Counted from the first letter of the stretch, positions 1 to 10,196 are shown. The stretch: 64,000 nucleotides of DNA from Gari tellinella (GCA_922989275.2 OV277868.1:76746216-76810215), one strand, 5' to 3'. Program-made: numbers and translations. Notes: generated by a model from the letters alone, not told the origin.

Positions 1-231
1 ACACACCAAATTTTTACCAGTCACTACGTTGACTAAATACTTCAGCTTTGTTGTATCTTATTTGCCCTTTAACACTTTATACTTTTCCGACCAATAGTAT
101 TGCATTTAATAGCTGTGTCGTCCACTTCTCTGCCCAGAATTGATTTGCTCCGAGTCTCCTCCTGTTGTTTATAATACATTGGTCTATGTTCGAAGAATGG
201 GTGAGTAAATATAATACCCCCCCCCATAGAT
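1..231. other. No recognisable feature
   Basis: AT-rich sequence. I see no open frame, repeat family member or splice-bounded exon here. Confidence 0.4.
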
Positions 232-651
232 TACGACCACTAAAATGAAGGCTAATTGATTAATCCTATCCCCCATAGAAGCGCCTTTTAGCATATTTAA
301 GTTATTCCACCACTGAAGAAAATAGTTCCAATTTATACAGTCATGAACATGTACCATAAGAAATATTTTCTAAATCCTATAAGATGGAAGCTTAAAGCAG
401 GTGTAAAGTAAAGCAGAATGTGCCTTAAGGCACATTCTGCTTTACTTTCAACCTGCTTTAACCAGTCACCTGTCTTCAAAACTTGAATCAGGCTATGGGG
501 TAATGGGTTAAAGGTTAAAATAAGGTGAAGGAAAAACAGAAAGCTCTAAAAGGAGAAATCTATTTTACTTTCACCATGCTTTAAGCAGCCATCTGCTATA
601 ATCACCTAATAAATACAATAATTTTGTGGTCATTGTAGACAGGGTTTACTA
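232..651. mobile_element. MITE family D copy, split by a family C element
   Basis: The left part carries the family D motif TTACGACCACTAAAATGAAG and stops at a TTAA. After the inserted C element it resumes with the D hairpin (around AGAAAGCTC) and the D right end, which is a degraded form of the GTGGTCGTAATAGCGAGG terminus. Both TIRs are worn, so this is an old copy. Confidence 0.6.
260..511. mobile_element. MITE family C (TTAA target) nested in family D
   Basis: The element runs between TTAA sites. Its ends are CCTATCCCCCATAG and CTATGGGGTAATGGG. The centre is the hairpin AAAGCAGAATGTGCC / GGCACATTCTGCTTT. TTAA target and CCC-type ends fit a piggyBac-type non-autonomous element. Confidence 0.8.
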
Positions 652-741
652 TATATATCCGGAATTCAATTAAGAGGAGAATGTCAATCTGGGATTCAGT
701 TAAGGGGAGTATTTCAAATACATAAAATCCTTATTTCTGCA

Positions 742-812
742 CCAATCACTATGGTGTTACAACTCGTTAGAATCGTCTCGAAGAGACGATTCTAATGAGT
801 AGTAACATCATA
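742..812. repeat. Long perfect-type hairpin (family N/I core)
   Basis: This is an inverted repeat around the centre CGTCTCGAAGAGACG with arms reading TATGGTGTTAC and GTAACATCATA. The same hairpin is the core of the family N elements near 35.2 and 37.0 kb. The outer ends of an element are not clear here. Confidence 0.7.
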
Positions 813-858
813 GAGTTTGGTGCAGAAGTAAAAGAAAAAAATGTTGCAAAAATTAAGT

Positions 859-1094
859 TACAGTGTAGAAAACGATATTCTTTCCCAATAAACATGTTTA
901 CGCTAAAACTATTATTTCTATTGTAAACAGTTTGGAACCAGATCAGATGTCGCATCTGATCAGGCTCAAAACTGTTTGTCACCAAGATAAACATGAACTA
1001 TCAGTATTGTTAAAAACTTGTAGTTTTCTACGTTTTAGTGTTTTGTGCTTCGTTTGCGTTTAAACGCGAAAGAATAACGTTTTCTCTGCTTTAA
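859..1094. mobile_element. MITE family A
   Basis: It starts TACAGTGTAGAAAACG, ends GTTTTCTCTGCTTTA, and has a shortened central hairpin (CAGATGTCGCATCTG). TA target and TACAGT ends are of Tc1/mariner type. Confidence 0.7.
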
Positions 1095-1459
1095 CTACCT
1101 CTTATTTGGAACCCTCAAAATTAATGTGTATATTGCAGGCTCAGGACGACTATTCAGTATTGTTTGAGGACACCTCCTACGCCAACGGCTATTCTCCGCC
1201 CCTGATGGTGGCTCAGAGATATGTTATACTGTGTAAAGAAGATAAGAAAAAATGATGCAGGGGCAGATCCACATCCCCGGTGAAATTGCATAAACACCTT
1301 CAATAGAAACTTATGCATGATAAGTGATCCCCTTTTCTCCATAGCCCTAACTGCAAATCACCAACATATTCAATGTGTTTGAGGCATGGAGTCTGCAGAA
1401 CCCTTTTCCTAGATAGCCAAAACTGCAATTCACCTTAAACCAAATATGTTGAAGTTAAT

Positions 1460-1548
1460 TGATTGCTTAAATTAAGATGAAAGGAAAGCAGAAAGCTCCT
1501 GTAGGAGCTTTCTGATTTACTTCCATCTTAGTTTAAGCTGTCACCTGT
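1460..1548. repeat. Hairpin of the family D lineage
   Basis: A palindrome is centred on AGCTCCTGTAGGAGCT with arms ending near TTAAGATG and TTAGTTTAAGCTGTCACC. Clear D termini are absent, so this is a core remnant. Confidence 0.6.
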
Positions 1549-1561
1549 ATCAAATACTATA

Positions 1562-2555
1562 TACAGTCCAAACTCGTTAATCCAAACTCACTTAAACCGA
1601 AATTCTCGTTAAACCAAAATTTTCTCCCGGTCCCGATTTTTCCCCTTCTTATTCTATATAATTCAACTCCGCTTAATCCAAATTTCGTTTATCCGAATTT
1701 TCCGTTAATCCGAAGTATTAATGTGGTCCCTTTGATAAGACTTACTCTCAAATTGACACGCTTAATCCGTAGTGCGATTTTCACACCTCGATCGTATGTC
1801 AGACTGGTCATAATTACTTGAGAACATACTCTCGCCAAACACTCGCGAAAACTAATTACACCGCCTAAAGACTGTACACAATGTTTGCAGTATTGGCCAA
1901 TTAAACACATTTGTATCCAATAGTAACTGTAGAGATCTTTAAAAACACAAGCGTAAGGTGTTGACATACGTTGCTCAAATGTTTGTAACCATATTCCTCT
2001 TCGAGATCGCTACTTCACTTTGAACGTTGTGTGTACATGTACGTATGTAAATCGTTTACAGATGCGAAAAAAGTATTATCGCCGTTTTTCGAAGTTTCAA
2101 GCTTTAGTTACGATTTAATATTTATGACATAAGTGTATTAGATAAATTATAAAGTATTTCATGATTTGTGTTTATATCAAAACCATTGTCGTAAAACGTG
2201 CCGTTTTGTTTATGTATGCATGTGTGTAATGTCTTTATGAATACACATATGGGATCGACGCATATGTCCGTAAGTGGCAGAGAGTAAACAGAGGTTTGTG
2301 TTTAATTGGTTTCATTAACTGGATTATGGGATTAAACAAAGTTATCAAATTTAAAGCACATTATTATTATTGCATAAGTATTAAACCATAACAAAATTAT
2401 TTTTTTTACATATATGCATTATCTGAAAAGAAATATAACGGTGACCGGAGATGATAAGATGATCGTAATCGATCCAATCGCTTAATTCGTACTCCCGTTA
2501 ATCCGAATTATTTTTCTTGGTCCCATGAAATTTGGATTAACGAGAGTGGACTGTA
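1562..2555. mobile_element. Pogo/Tigger-like non-autonomous element (family G), about 1 kb
   Basis: The ends are TACAGTCCAAACTCGTTAA and TTAACGAGAGTGGACTGTA, an inverted repeat of roughly 19 bp at a TA target. Several 'GTTAATCCGAA' motifs lie just inside each end, as in pogo/Tigger elements. I find no transposase frame inside, so it is either a deletion derivative or badly decayed. Confidence 0.75.
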
Positions 2556-2612
2556 ACAGGTTTTGTAATTAAGGGGTGTAGGTAGAGGTGCTCTGTTGCA
2601 CTTTCATGGAGG

Positions 2613-2700
2613 AAAGGGTTAAAGCGATATGAAAGTAAATCAGAAATCTAACTGGATCTTTCTGCTTTACTTTAATCTTGCTTTAAGCTGCCATCAGTTT
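2613..2700. repeat. Degraded hairpin of the family D lineage
   Basis: The arms AAAGTAAATCAGAAA and TTTCTGCTTTACTTT surround a short centre, followed by the family motif CTTTAAGCTGCC. No termini are visible. Confidence 0.5.
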
Positions 2701-2770
2701 GTATTCAACGCTATCAATGATTGGTGATCTGCGGTGCTTATATGGAGCAATAGGTAGTGGAAATTCGTAG

Positions 2771-2888
2771 GAGGAAAGGGTTAAGTCCCCTGTCCACTAG
2801 GAGGAAAGGGTCAAGTTCCCTGTCCACTAGGAAGAAAGGGTTAAGGCCTTTGTCCACTACGAGGAAAGGGTCAAGTCCCCTGTCCACG
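2771..2888. repeat. 30-bp minisatellite, four units
   Basis: Units of the type GAGGAAAGGGTTAAG plus CCCCTGTCCACTA are repeated four times with a few substitutions. Because the unit is 30 bp, the minus strand stays open as a 10-residue peptide repeat; I do not regard this as a gene. Confidence 0.85.
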
Positions 2889-3153
2889 CAATACTGTTTG
2901 CCATAGACTGTTTCTTCGCAAGCTGCTATGGAATATGAAGCAATTATCATAACTGATTCTATTTCCATTCCCGTGAGTTTAAATATCCTGATGCTGTTGC
3001 TACCCAGGGAGGTTGTGATGTGATTTATTATCAGTGAAGAACGTGGAATCTTCTGACACTAGGGAAGCCATGATGATGTTTGTGATCTGTCTTTGTCTGT
3101 CAAATAATTGTTCATGTTACACTGTTTGCATTGAAGAAATGGACTCAAAGAGG

Positions 3154-3550
3154 TACAGTGGAACCCCTCCAAACCGGAACCTCTTAATACCGGAATTCTC
3201 TCTTAACCGGACAAAAACTTTGGTCTTGTTTCCAACCCTTCTTTTTTTTACCCCATTACACCATAAATACACCCTTTTACGCCTTTGATTTTTTCCTACA
3301 CTGAAGAAAATACATTCATAAATATGTATAATCAGAATACATTTCTATGTTCTAGTAGATGATAGCTTTAAGCAGGTTGAAAGTAAAGCAGAATGCGCCT
3401 CAAGGCGCATTCTGCTTTACTTTCAACTGCTTTAAGTATCTGCTATCTTCCATACTAGAAACAAGCTATGTGTAATGGGTGAAAACGCTTCTAAATCGGA
3501 AATTTATGCTGTCCCCACACTCATCTGGTTTAGAGGGATTTCACTGTCTA
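3154..3550. mobile_element. Tigger-like element (family H), nested in K and itself carrying a C element
   Basis: The ends are TACAGTGGAACCCCTCC and AGAGGGATTTCACTGTCTA at TA. Motifs such as AAACCGGAACCTC and AACCGGACAAAA lie just inside. The second K copy gives the matching empty site, which fixes the borders and the TA duplication. Confidence 0.75.
3250..3484. mobile_element. MITE family C nested in family H
   Basis: The ends are ACCCCATTACACCATA and TATGTGTAATGGGTG. The central hairpin is AAAGCAGAATGCGCC / GGCGCATTCTGCTTT with an almost zero-length loop. It is the innermost of three nested elements. The TTAA duplication is degraded. Confidence 0.75.
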
Positions 3551-3754
3551 TGTTTTGTTAATGACGCGTTTATTCGTTGCTAGGGTTGAATGTGTTAATG
3601 CCTATCATCAGCAAAAGTAGACATTGACAAACAGTGTAGACCCAGATGAGATGCTGTAATGTTTGGTGTGTTATCAAGATCTGCACTGTTTGCTACTTCA
3701 TACGAAATGATCTGCTGGTTGAATGAATATTACCTTGACCTCGGATCAACCTTG

Positions 3755-3995
3755 TACAGTGGAGAATGTGTTATTCTTTCCCAATAAACGTGTTTACACT
3801 AAAACTATTATTTGCAGTACAAACAGTTTGGAGCCAGATCAGACGCCAGGTAACCCGGCGTCTGATCAGGCTACAAACTGATTGCCACCAAGAAAAACAT
3901 GATATATCAGAATTGTCCAAAAGTTGTACTTTTCTACGTTTTAGTGCTTTGCGTTTGAGTTTTAAACGGGAAAGAATAACAGATTCTCCACTGTA
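3755..3995. mobile_element. MITE family A
   Basis: Complete TACAGTGGAGAA and TTCTCCACTGTA ends. The central hairpin CAGACGCCAGG / CCCGGCGTCTG has one extra mismatch. Confidence 0.85.
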
Positions 3996-4029
3996 TATCT
4001 ATATTGCAAACTTTCAGCAGTCAAAAATG

Positions 4030-4145
4030 GAGTGATTTTGTGATCAGTCTTTGTCTGTCAAAAGTTGTGCATGTTACACTATTTTCATAAGAAATGTGCA
4101 CTCTAAAAAGGTACACGTTTTGTTAATGACAAGTATACTAGTTGC
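4030..4145 (-). mobile_element. Family K fragment (uninterrupted copy)
   Basis: It aligns with the flanks of the H insertion near 3.1-3.6 kb: TTTGTGATCAGTCTTTGTCTG, then GGTACACGTTTTGTTAATGAC. It carries a plain GGTACACG where the other copy has the H insertion. Confidence 0.55.
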
Positions 4146-4163
4146 TAGGGTAGATACTAAGAA

Positions 4164-4417
4164 CAGGGTTATAGATAAGGTTTGGATGCAATTGGGTATT
4201 TACTCCTTGATATTTTACAAAATTGGGTTTTTGCAAATTTTATTGGGTATTAGGAGTTTTCGTAATTGGGTATCATTCATATTCTGATTAGGTTTCCAAA
4301 ATGTATTTGCTCTTTGCTACATTTCTTTGTTTTTTGTTACTCCTTGTGAAAAACAATTGCTTTTTCCACAATTTTAATTGGGTAAATACCCCAATACTCC
4401 CCTTATCTGTAACCCTG
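4164..4417. mobile_element. Family Q element, CAGGG ends
   Basis: The ends are CAGGGTTATAGATAAGG and CCTTATCTGTAACCCTG, an inverted repeat of 17 bp with one mismatch. TAAGAA flanks both sides as a 6-bp target duplication. The inside has repeated AATTGGGT motifs and no coding frame. Confidence 0.75.
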
Positions 4418-4428
4418 TAAGAATGAGT

Positions 4429-4678
4429 TACAGTGGAGAATCTGTTATTCTTTCCCAATAAACGCGTTTACGCTAAAACTATTATTTGCAGTGCAAACAG
4501 TTTGGAGCCAGATCAGACGCCGGGTAACCCGGCGTCTGATCAGGCTCCAAACTGTTAGCCACCAAGATAAACATGAAATATCAGAATTGTCCAAAAGTTG
4601 TTCTTTTCTACGTTTTAGCGTTTTGCGTTTGCGTACGTTTGCGTTTAAACGGGAAAGAATAACAGATTCTCCACTGTA
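4429..4678. mobile_element. MITE family A
   Basis: Full-length copy with both TACAGTGGAGAA ends and the hairpin CAGACGCCGGG / CCCGGCGTCTG. Its right end touches the next C element directly. Confidence 0.9.
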
Positions 4679-4890
4679 ACCCATTACCCCATAGCCTGTT
4701 TCTAGTTTTGAAAAAAGGTGACTACTTTAAGCAGGTTGAAAATAAAGCAGAATGGGCCTTCAGGCACAATCTGCTTTATTTTCAGCCTGCTTTCACATAC
4801 CACCTGCTAGAATATAGAAAATATTCCTAATAATCATTGTTTATTTCTGTATAAATTGGAACTATTTTCTTGAGTGGAAGAATAGATGTA
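4679..4890 (-). mobile_element. MITE family C, abutting A, far end lost
   Basis: It begins ACCCATTACCCCATAGCC right after the A element, contains the C hairpin and the ACTATTTTCTTGAG region, then breaks off. It is followed by a 38-bp segment that also follows the A copy at 3995. Confidence 0.7.
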
Positions 4891-5043
4891 TACCTTGTAT
4901 ATCTATATTGCAATCTTTCAGCAGTCAAAAAGGGAGAGTTCCTTGTTGACTTCTTAAAAGCAGCTTTTAAGTAAAGCAGAAATGCTCATACTTGGTATAT
5001 AGCTGCTTTACTTTCAGCCAGCTTTAGCTGCTATCTTGGTATA

Positions 5044-5252
5044 TACAGTAAAACCTCTCTATTAGGACCACTAAATTAATAGTGTTAATTATTAGATGTT
5101 AACAACAGGTGACTACTTAAAGCAAGGTGACAGTAAAACAGAAAGCTCCTGAAGGAGCTTTCTGCTTTACTGTCACCTTGCTTTAAGCTGTCACCTGTCT
5201 TTTATACTGTCAATTAGCCTTCATTTTAGTGTTCGTAATGAAGAGGTTTTTC
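5044..5252. mobile_element. MITE family D
   Basis: The left end is TACAGTAAAACCTCTCTATT. The hairpin AAAGCTCCTGAAGGAGCTTT has long arms (CAAGGTGACAGT / ACTGTCACCTTG). The right end is worn (TCGTAATGAAGAGG). The ends resemble pogo/Tigger elements. Confidence 0.75.
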
Positions 5253-5467
5253 TTTTTAACACTGACCGCTCTTGTAAAGAAATATTCAGATACTCATGCA
5301 GATAAAGATAAAAAAAATATCAACGTTTCTAGGTCTGTTCATAGTTACAAAGCATTATTATTTTCTTCTAAAACTAAGAATTGTTTGTATCTATGGAAAC
5401 AGACCTATGAACAACTATGTTGTCAATTTCTGTTTCACACTAGTATCATTCTACAGATTTTGAGTAT
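5253..5467. other. Gap without recognised features
   Basis: An open frame crosses this stretch from the D element into the next C element. It has no recognisable domain, and neither end lies in unique sequence, so I do not call a gene. Confidence 0.4.
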
Positions 5468-5697
5468 TCAACCCTTTCCCCAATGCCTTTTAGCGCATTT
5501 AATTTATTCCTTCACTGAAAAAAATAGTTCCAATTTATACAGTCATGAATATATAGTATAAGAAATATTTTCTGTATTCTAGAAGATGACAGCTTAAATC
5601 AGGCTGAAAGTAAAGGCGCATTCTGCTTTACTTTCAACCTGCTTTAAGTGACCACCTATCTTCAATACTAAAAACAGGCTCTTGGGTAAAGGGTTAA
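5468..5697. mobile_element. MITE family C
   Basis: The ends are AACCCTTTCCCCAATG and TTGGGTAAAGGGTTAA. One hairpin arm is shortened: the left AAAGCAGAATG part is missing. Confidence 0.75.
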
Positions 5698-5750
5698 AGT
5701 CATATAAGCTCCATTCTCAGTCAGATTTAGGCAGGAAGATACTTAGTTGT

Positions 5751-5999
5751 TACAGTTGAGAATCTGTTATTCTTTCCCGTTTAAACGCAAACGTACGCAA
5801 ACGCAAAGCCCTAAAACGTAGAAAAGAACAATTTTTGGACAATTCTGATGACTCATGTTTATATTGGTGGCAAACAGTTTGGAGCCAGATCAGACGCCGG
5901 GTTACCCGGCGTCTGATCTGGCTCCAAACTGTTTGTAAAAGAAAAAAAGTTTTAGCGTAAACGCGTTTATCGGGAAAGAATAACAGATTCTCCACTGTA
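5751..5999. mobile_element. MITE family A
   Basis: Nearly complete copy. The left end is TACAGTTGAGAA with one change, the right end is TTCTCCACTGTA, and the hairpin core is intact. Confidence 0.85.
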
Positions 6000-6193
6000 C
6001 ATGCCCTAAAAGTGTGAGTTTCACAACCTTTGATCCTGATGTTGAAAATCAATCCTTGTGTTCATATTTCAAGTTGCAGACTTGTAAAGAGTTTATGTGT
6101 ATGTGTTTAATAGCTTTTTCATTTCAATCATGTTGTTAATTTATTTCTCATTTTATGTTCATTGTTGCAATTCTTCAGAGGCTTGCATTTCGT
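6000..6193. other. Spacer, nothing recognised
   Basis: AT-rich spacer between an A and a C element. Confidence 0.4.
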
Positions 6194-6476
6194 TTAACCC
6201 TTTACCCCATAGCCTGTTTCTAGTTTTGAAGAAAGGTGACTACTTAATACTTAAAGCAAATTGAAAAAAAAAAGGCAGAATGCTCATTAAGGTGCATTCT
6301 GCTTTACCTTCATCCTGTCTTAAGCTACCGTTGGCTAGAATATTGAAAATATTTCTGTTGATACATTTCCATGACTGTATAAATTTTTTCCATGACTGTA
6401 TAAATTGGAACTGTTTTCTTCAGGGTATGAATAAATTAAATGTATTGATATGCATATCAATGGAGTAAAGGGTTAA
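6194..6476 (-). mobile_element. MITE family C
   Basis: Flanked by TTAA on both sides, with ends CCCTTTACCCCATAGCC and ATGGAGTAAAGGG. The hairpin is degraded (AATGCTCATTAAGGTGCATT). A short local duplication of TTTCCATGACTGTATAAA follows it. Confidence 0.85.
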
Positions 6477-6580
6477 CTAATAATAGGGCACTTCCTTCTA
6501 CCAATGAAGTTACAGGAGTAAAGCAGAAGGAGCTGACTGATCTGGGTCTGAGTTGTTTTCTTATAGTTTCTGCCTTATAT

Positions 6581-6830
6581 TACAGTGGAGAATCTGTTAT
6601 TCTTTCCCGTTTAAACGCAAACGTACGCAAACGCAAAACACCAAAACGTAGAAAAGTACAACTTTTGGATAATTCTGATAATTCATGTTTATCTTGGTGG
6701 CAAACAGTTTGGATCCTGATCAGACGCCGGGTTACCCGGCGTCTGATCTGGCTCCAAACTGTTTGCAGTGCAAATAATAGTTTTAGCGTAAACGCGTTTA
6801 TTGGGAAAGAATAACGTATTCTCCACTGTA
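6581..6830. mobile_element. MITE family A
   Basis: Full-length copy with TACAGTGGAGAA ends and the hairpin CAGACGCCGGGTTACCCGGC. Confidence 0.9.
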
Positions 6831-6945
6831 GTATGTACTGTTTTCATGGAAAATTTCCTTATTTTATTAGCCAGTATAATAGTTCAGATGATACGTGTTC
6901 ATGATGGACGGAAGTTTGACACATGACTATTCAATGGGAGAAGGG

Positions 6946-7177
6946 TTAACCATAGCCTATTTCTTGTTTTGAAGATGGTAACCACTTAAAGCAGGTTGCA
7001 AGTAAAGCTGAATGCCCTTAAGGCGCATTCTGCTTTACTTACAGCCTGCTTTCAGCTACCATCTGCTAGAATATAACAACTATATCTTCAGATATAAATT
7101 TGTGACTGTATTAGTTAGAACTATTTTCTTCAGAAGTTAGAGGCGTAAAAAGGTGCATTTATTGAGTAATGGGTTAA
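6946..7177 (-). mobile_element. MITE family C
   Basis: TTAA at both ends. The left end is shortened (CCATAGCCTATTTC), the right end is TGAGTAATGGG, and the hairpin is AATGCCCTTAAGGCGCATT. Confidence 0.8.
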
Positions 7178-7205
7178 ATGGTCATTCAGTACAGTTGTGA
7201 CAATG

Positions 7206-7455
7206 TACAGTGGAGAATCTGTTATTCTTTCCCGTTTAAACGCAAACGTACGCAAATGCAAAGCACTAAAACGTAGAAAAGAACAACTTTTGGACAATTC
7301 TGATAATTCTTGTTTATCTTGATGGCAAACAGTTTGGAGCCTGATCAGACGCCGTGTTACCCGGCGTCTGATCTGGCTCCAAACTGTTTGCACTGCAAAT
7401 AATAGTTTTAGCGTAAACGCGCTTATTGGGAAAGAATAACACATTCTCCACTGTA
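7206..7455. mobile_element. MITE family A
   Basis: Full-length, with both TACAGTGGAGAA-type ends. The hairpin has one substitution (GCCGTGTTACCCGGC). Confidence 0.9.
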
Positions 7456-7507
7456 TGTGTTGTTTGATTGTCAACAAATATGGATAGATATTAATTACAG
7501 GTTCTAT

Positions 7508-7750
7508 AGTCAGTCCTTTACTACATAGAAAATGCATTTTAAGCCTTTGATGTATTCCTCCACTAAAGAAAAATTATACAGTCATGAATATGTACCATAA
7601 AGACATATTTTCTATATTATAGCAGATGGTAGCTAAAAGCAGACTGAAAGTATAGCAGAATGCACCTTAAGGCACATTCTGCTTTACTTTCAACCTGCTT
7701 GAAGTGGCCACCTATCTTCAAAACTAGAAATATGCTGTGGAGTAAAGGCT
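7508..7750. mobile_element. MITE family C, worn ends
   Basis: The left end is CCTTTACTACATAG and the right end CTGTGGAGTAAAGG. The hairpin centre is ATGCACCTTAAGGCACAT. TTAA has been lost on both sides. Confidence 0.7.
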
Positions 7751-7821
7751 TGCTTTACCTGGGCTATTACATCTATCTTGTATCCTCTCCTGCTATCACG
7801 TGACAACTCAAAGTCACATGG

Positions 7822-9281
7822 TACAGTGAAAAAAATGTTATTATTTCCTGTTTAAACGCAAATGAAACACACACAAACTCTCATTGCTAAAATGTAGGAA
7901 ATACCATTTTTTGACATTATTTATAATTTTTAGCTCACCTGGCACGAAGTGCCAAGGTGAGCTTTTAGGATCGCTGAATGTCCGTCGTCCGTCCGTCCAC
8001 AATTGTTCGTTAACACTCTAGCGCCTACAAATTTCATCTTATCTTCATGAAACTTCATGACAATGTTTGTCTTGATGAAATCTAGGTCAAGTTCCAAAGT
8101 GGGTCATGTCCGGTCAAAAACTAGGTCACTAGGTCAAATCATAGAAAAACCTTGTTAACACTCTAGAGACTACAAATCTCAATGGATCTTTATGAAACTT
8201 GGTCAGAATGTTTGCCTCATTGATATCTAGGTCAAGTTTGAATGTGGGTCATGTCCGGTCAAAAACTAGGTCACTAGGTCAAATCATAGAAAAATCTTGT
8301 TAACACTCTAGAGGCTACAAATCTCAATGGATCTTAATGAAACTTATTCAGAATGTTTGCCTTATTGATATCTAGGTCAAGTTCGAATGTGGGTCATGTC
8401 CGGTCAAAAACTAGGTCACTAGGTCAAATCATAGAAAAACCTTGTTAACACTTTAGAGGCTACAAATCTCAATGGATCCTGATGAAACTTGGTCAGAATG
8501 TTTGCCTTATTGATATCTAGGTCAAGTTTGAATGTGGGTCATGTCCGATCACAAACTAGGTCACTAGGTCAAATCATAGAAAAACCTTGTGAACACTAGA
8601 GGCTACAAATCTCATTGGATCTTGATGAAACTTGGTCAGAATGTTTGTTTTATTGATATCTAGGTCAAGTTTGAATATGGGTAATGTCTGGTCGAAAACT
8701 AGGTCACTAGGTCAAATCATAGAAAAACCTTGTGAACACTCTTGAGGCTACAAATATCATTGGATCTTGATGAAACCTGGTCAGAATGTTTGTCTCATTG
8801 ATATCTAGGTCAAGTTCGAATGTGGGTCATGTCAGGTCAAAAACTAGGTCACTAGGTCAAATCATAGAAAAACCTTGTTAACACTCTAGAGGCTACAAAT
8901 CTCATTGGATCTTGGTGAAATTTGGTCAGAATGTTTGTCGCATTGATATCTAGGTCAAGTTTGAATATGGGTCATGTCCGTTCAAAAACTAGGTCACTAG
9001 GACAATCATTGGAAAATCTTGTTTACACTCTAGAGGTTGATTGTGGGTATACATGTCCAGTCATAATCTAGTTCACTATAGGTCAAGTTTGCCATGGTGT
9101 ACCAGGTGAGCGATTTAGGGCCATAGTGGCCCTTGTTTATAATCTGAGTGGCAAACAGTTTGGAGCCTGATCAGACGCCGGGTTATCTGGCGTCTGATCT
9201 GGCTCCTAACTGTTTGTAATGGAAATAATAGTTTTAGCATAAATGTACATATTTGGAAAGAATAACGTTTTCTCTACTGTA
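7822..9281. mobile_element. MITE family A split by a tandem-repeat element
   Basis: The left half (TACAGTGAAAAAAATG ... TTTATAAT) and the right half (TTTATAATCTGAGTGGC, hairpin, TTTTCTCTACTGTA) rejoin to one family A copy. The insert is flanked by the 8-bp duplication TTTATAAT. Confidence 0.8.
7928..9135. mobile_element. Element carrying a tandem array of ~140-bp GGTCA-rich units
   Basis: It starts TTTTAGCTCACCTGGCACG with a small inverted repeat (AGCTCACC / GGTGAGCT) and ends ACCAGGTGAGCGATTTAG plus GGCCATAGTGGCC. Between these are about seven imperfect units of roughly 140-145 bp, each with GGTCACTAGGTCAAATCAT and TATCTAGGTCAAGTT. This repeat type is common in bivalve genomes (from memory). 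The 8-bp duplication of TTTATAAT shows it inserted as one unit. No coding capacity. Confidence 0.85.
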
Positions 9282-9282
9282 C

Positions 9283-9582
9283 CCACTGACTTCTTCTCAG
9301 TGTGTTGATGAAGGCTTTGCCATAAAGCGGAACTATCCAGGTATGAATCAAATTGCTCTGAGTCAATGGATAAAATTACAATTATCTTGTATTGTTTTCA
9401 CACGTTCCTTGTTGATCCTTCTTTACTCGTTCTTTGATTCTTGTGAGAATAATGCCAATGTTAATAAAGAGAAGACAAACTTGACTTCTTGACCTGTTGG
9501 TTTTTTTGAAAAAGTAACAATTATGAATAAACAAAATCTGTGTACGACGCTGTGACATTATAGTAGTGTGAGCCAGCAACCA
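9283..9582. other. Spacer, nothing recognised
   Basis: Open frames occur on both strands, but there is no domain, no splice-bounded exon and no repeat end. Confidence 0.4.
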
Positions 9583-9840
9583 ATTAACCCATTATCCCAT
9601 AAATACACATTTTTACGCCTTTAATCAATTCCTCCACTGAAAGAAGTAATTCCACTGTATAGATTAATGAATATGGTAGGTATCATAAAAATATTTTCTA
9701 TATTCTAGCATGTGGTAGCTTAAAGCAGGTTGAAATTAAAGCAGAATGCGCCTTTAGGCGCATTCTGCTTTACTTTTAACCTGCTTTAAGTAGTTACCTT
9801 TTTTCAAAAACTAGAAACAGGCTATAAGGTAATGGGTTAA
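9583..9840. mobile_element. MITE family C
   Basis: TTAA at both ends, with CCCATTATCCCATAA and TATAAGGTAATGGG termini. The perfect hairpin centre is ATGCGCCTTTAGGCGCAT. Confidence 0.9.
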
Positions 9841-10049
9841 AACGATGATAAGAAAATACAACAACAGCATATTGTTTATATTATAGGCCAAACTGACTAT
9901 ATATGTGACCATTTGAAATACAGTGCACCGTTCGCCTTGTAGGGCAGATAAAAACACACACACAAATACATTAATATTTCTTCTAGAGCTTTTCACAGTA
10001 CTTTTCCCATCAACAAGTGGACGAGTGTACATGGTTCAGTTCCACAGCT

Positions 10050-10196
10050 ACACGGCGTCTGACCAGGCTCCCAACTGTTTGTTATTCAGATTCAAAAGTA
10101 TCACCAATTCTTGCAGCAAATCATTGACATATTTTACACTTAATTGTGTGTGCGATTCGTTTGAATGGGAAAGAATAACGTTTTCTCCACAGTAGA
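10050..10196. mobile_element. MITE family A, right half only
   Basis: It begins inside the hairpin (ACGGCGTCTGACCAGGC) and runs to GTTTTCTCCACAGTA. The left half is gone. Confidence 0.65.

Larger units (their letters stand above)
3030..3597 (-). mobile_element. Family K element split by family H
   Basis: The right part (GTTTTGTTAATGACG ... GCTAGGGTTGAATGTG) is the K terminus in reverse. The left part (TTTGTGATCTGTCTTTGTCTG ...) matches the second K copy at 4030-4145. A family H element interrupts it at a TA. Confidence 0.55.

Noticed and set aside
2738..2968. 10-residue peptide repeat on the minus strand
   Set aside because: By-product of a 30-bp minisatellite; the flanks are not coding.
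4491..4679. Hairpins as transcription terminators
   Set aside because: The stems are the cores of dispersed elements, occur in both orientations and far from genes, and rho-independent termination does not apply to animal genes.
5229..5561. 110-codon open frame on the plus strand
   Set aside because: It spans the right end of a D element and the left end of a C element with no recognisable domain.
7928..9135. CRISPR or satellite centromere array
   Set aside because: Units diverge and are bounded by defined element ends with an 8-bp target duplication inside a MITE, so it is a mobile element.
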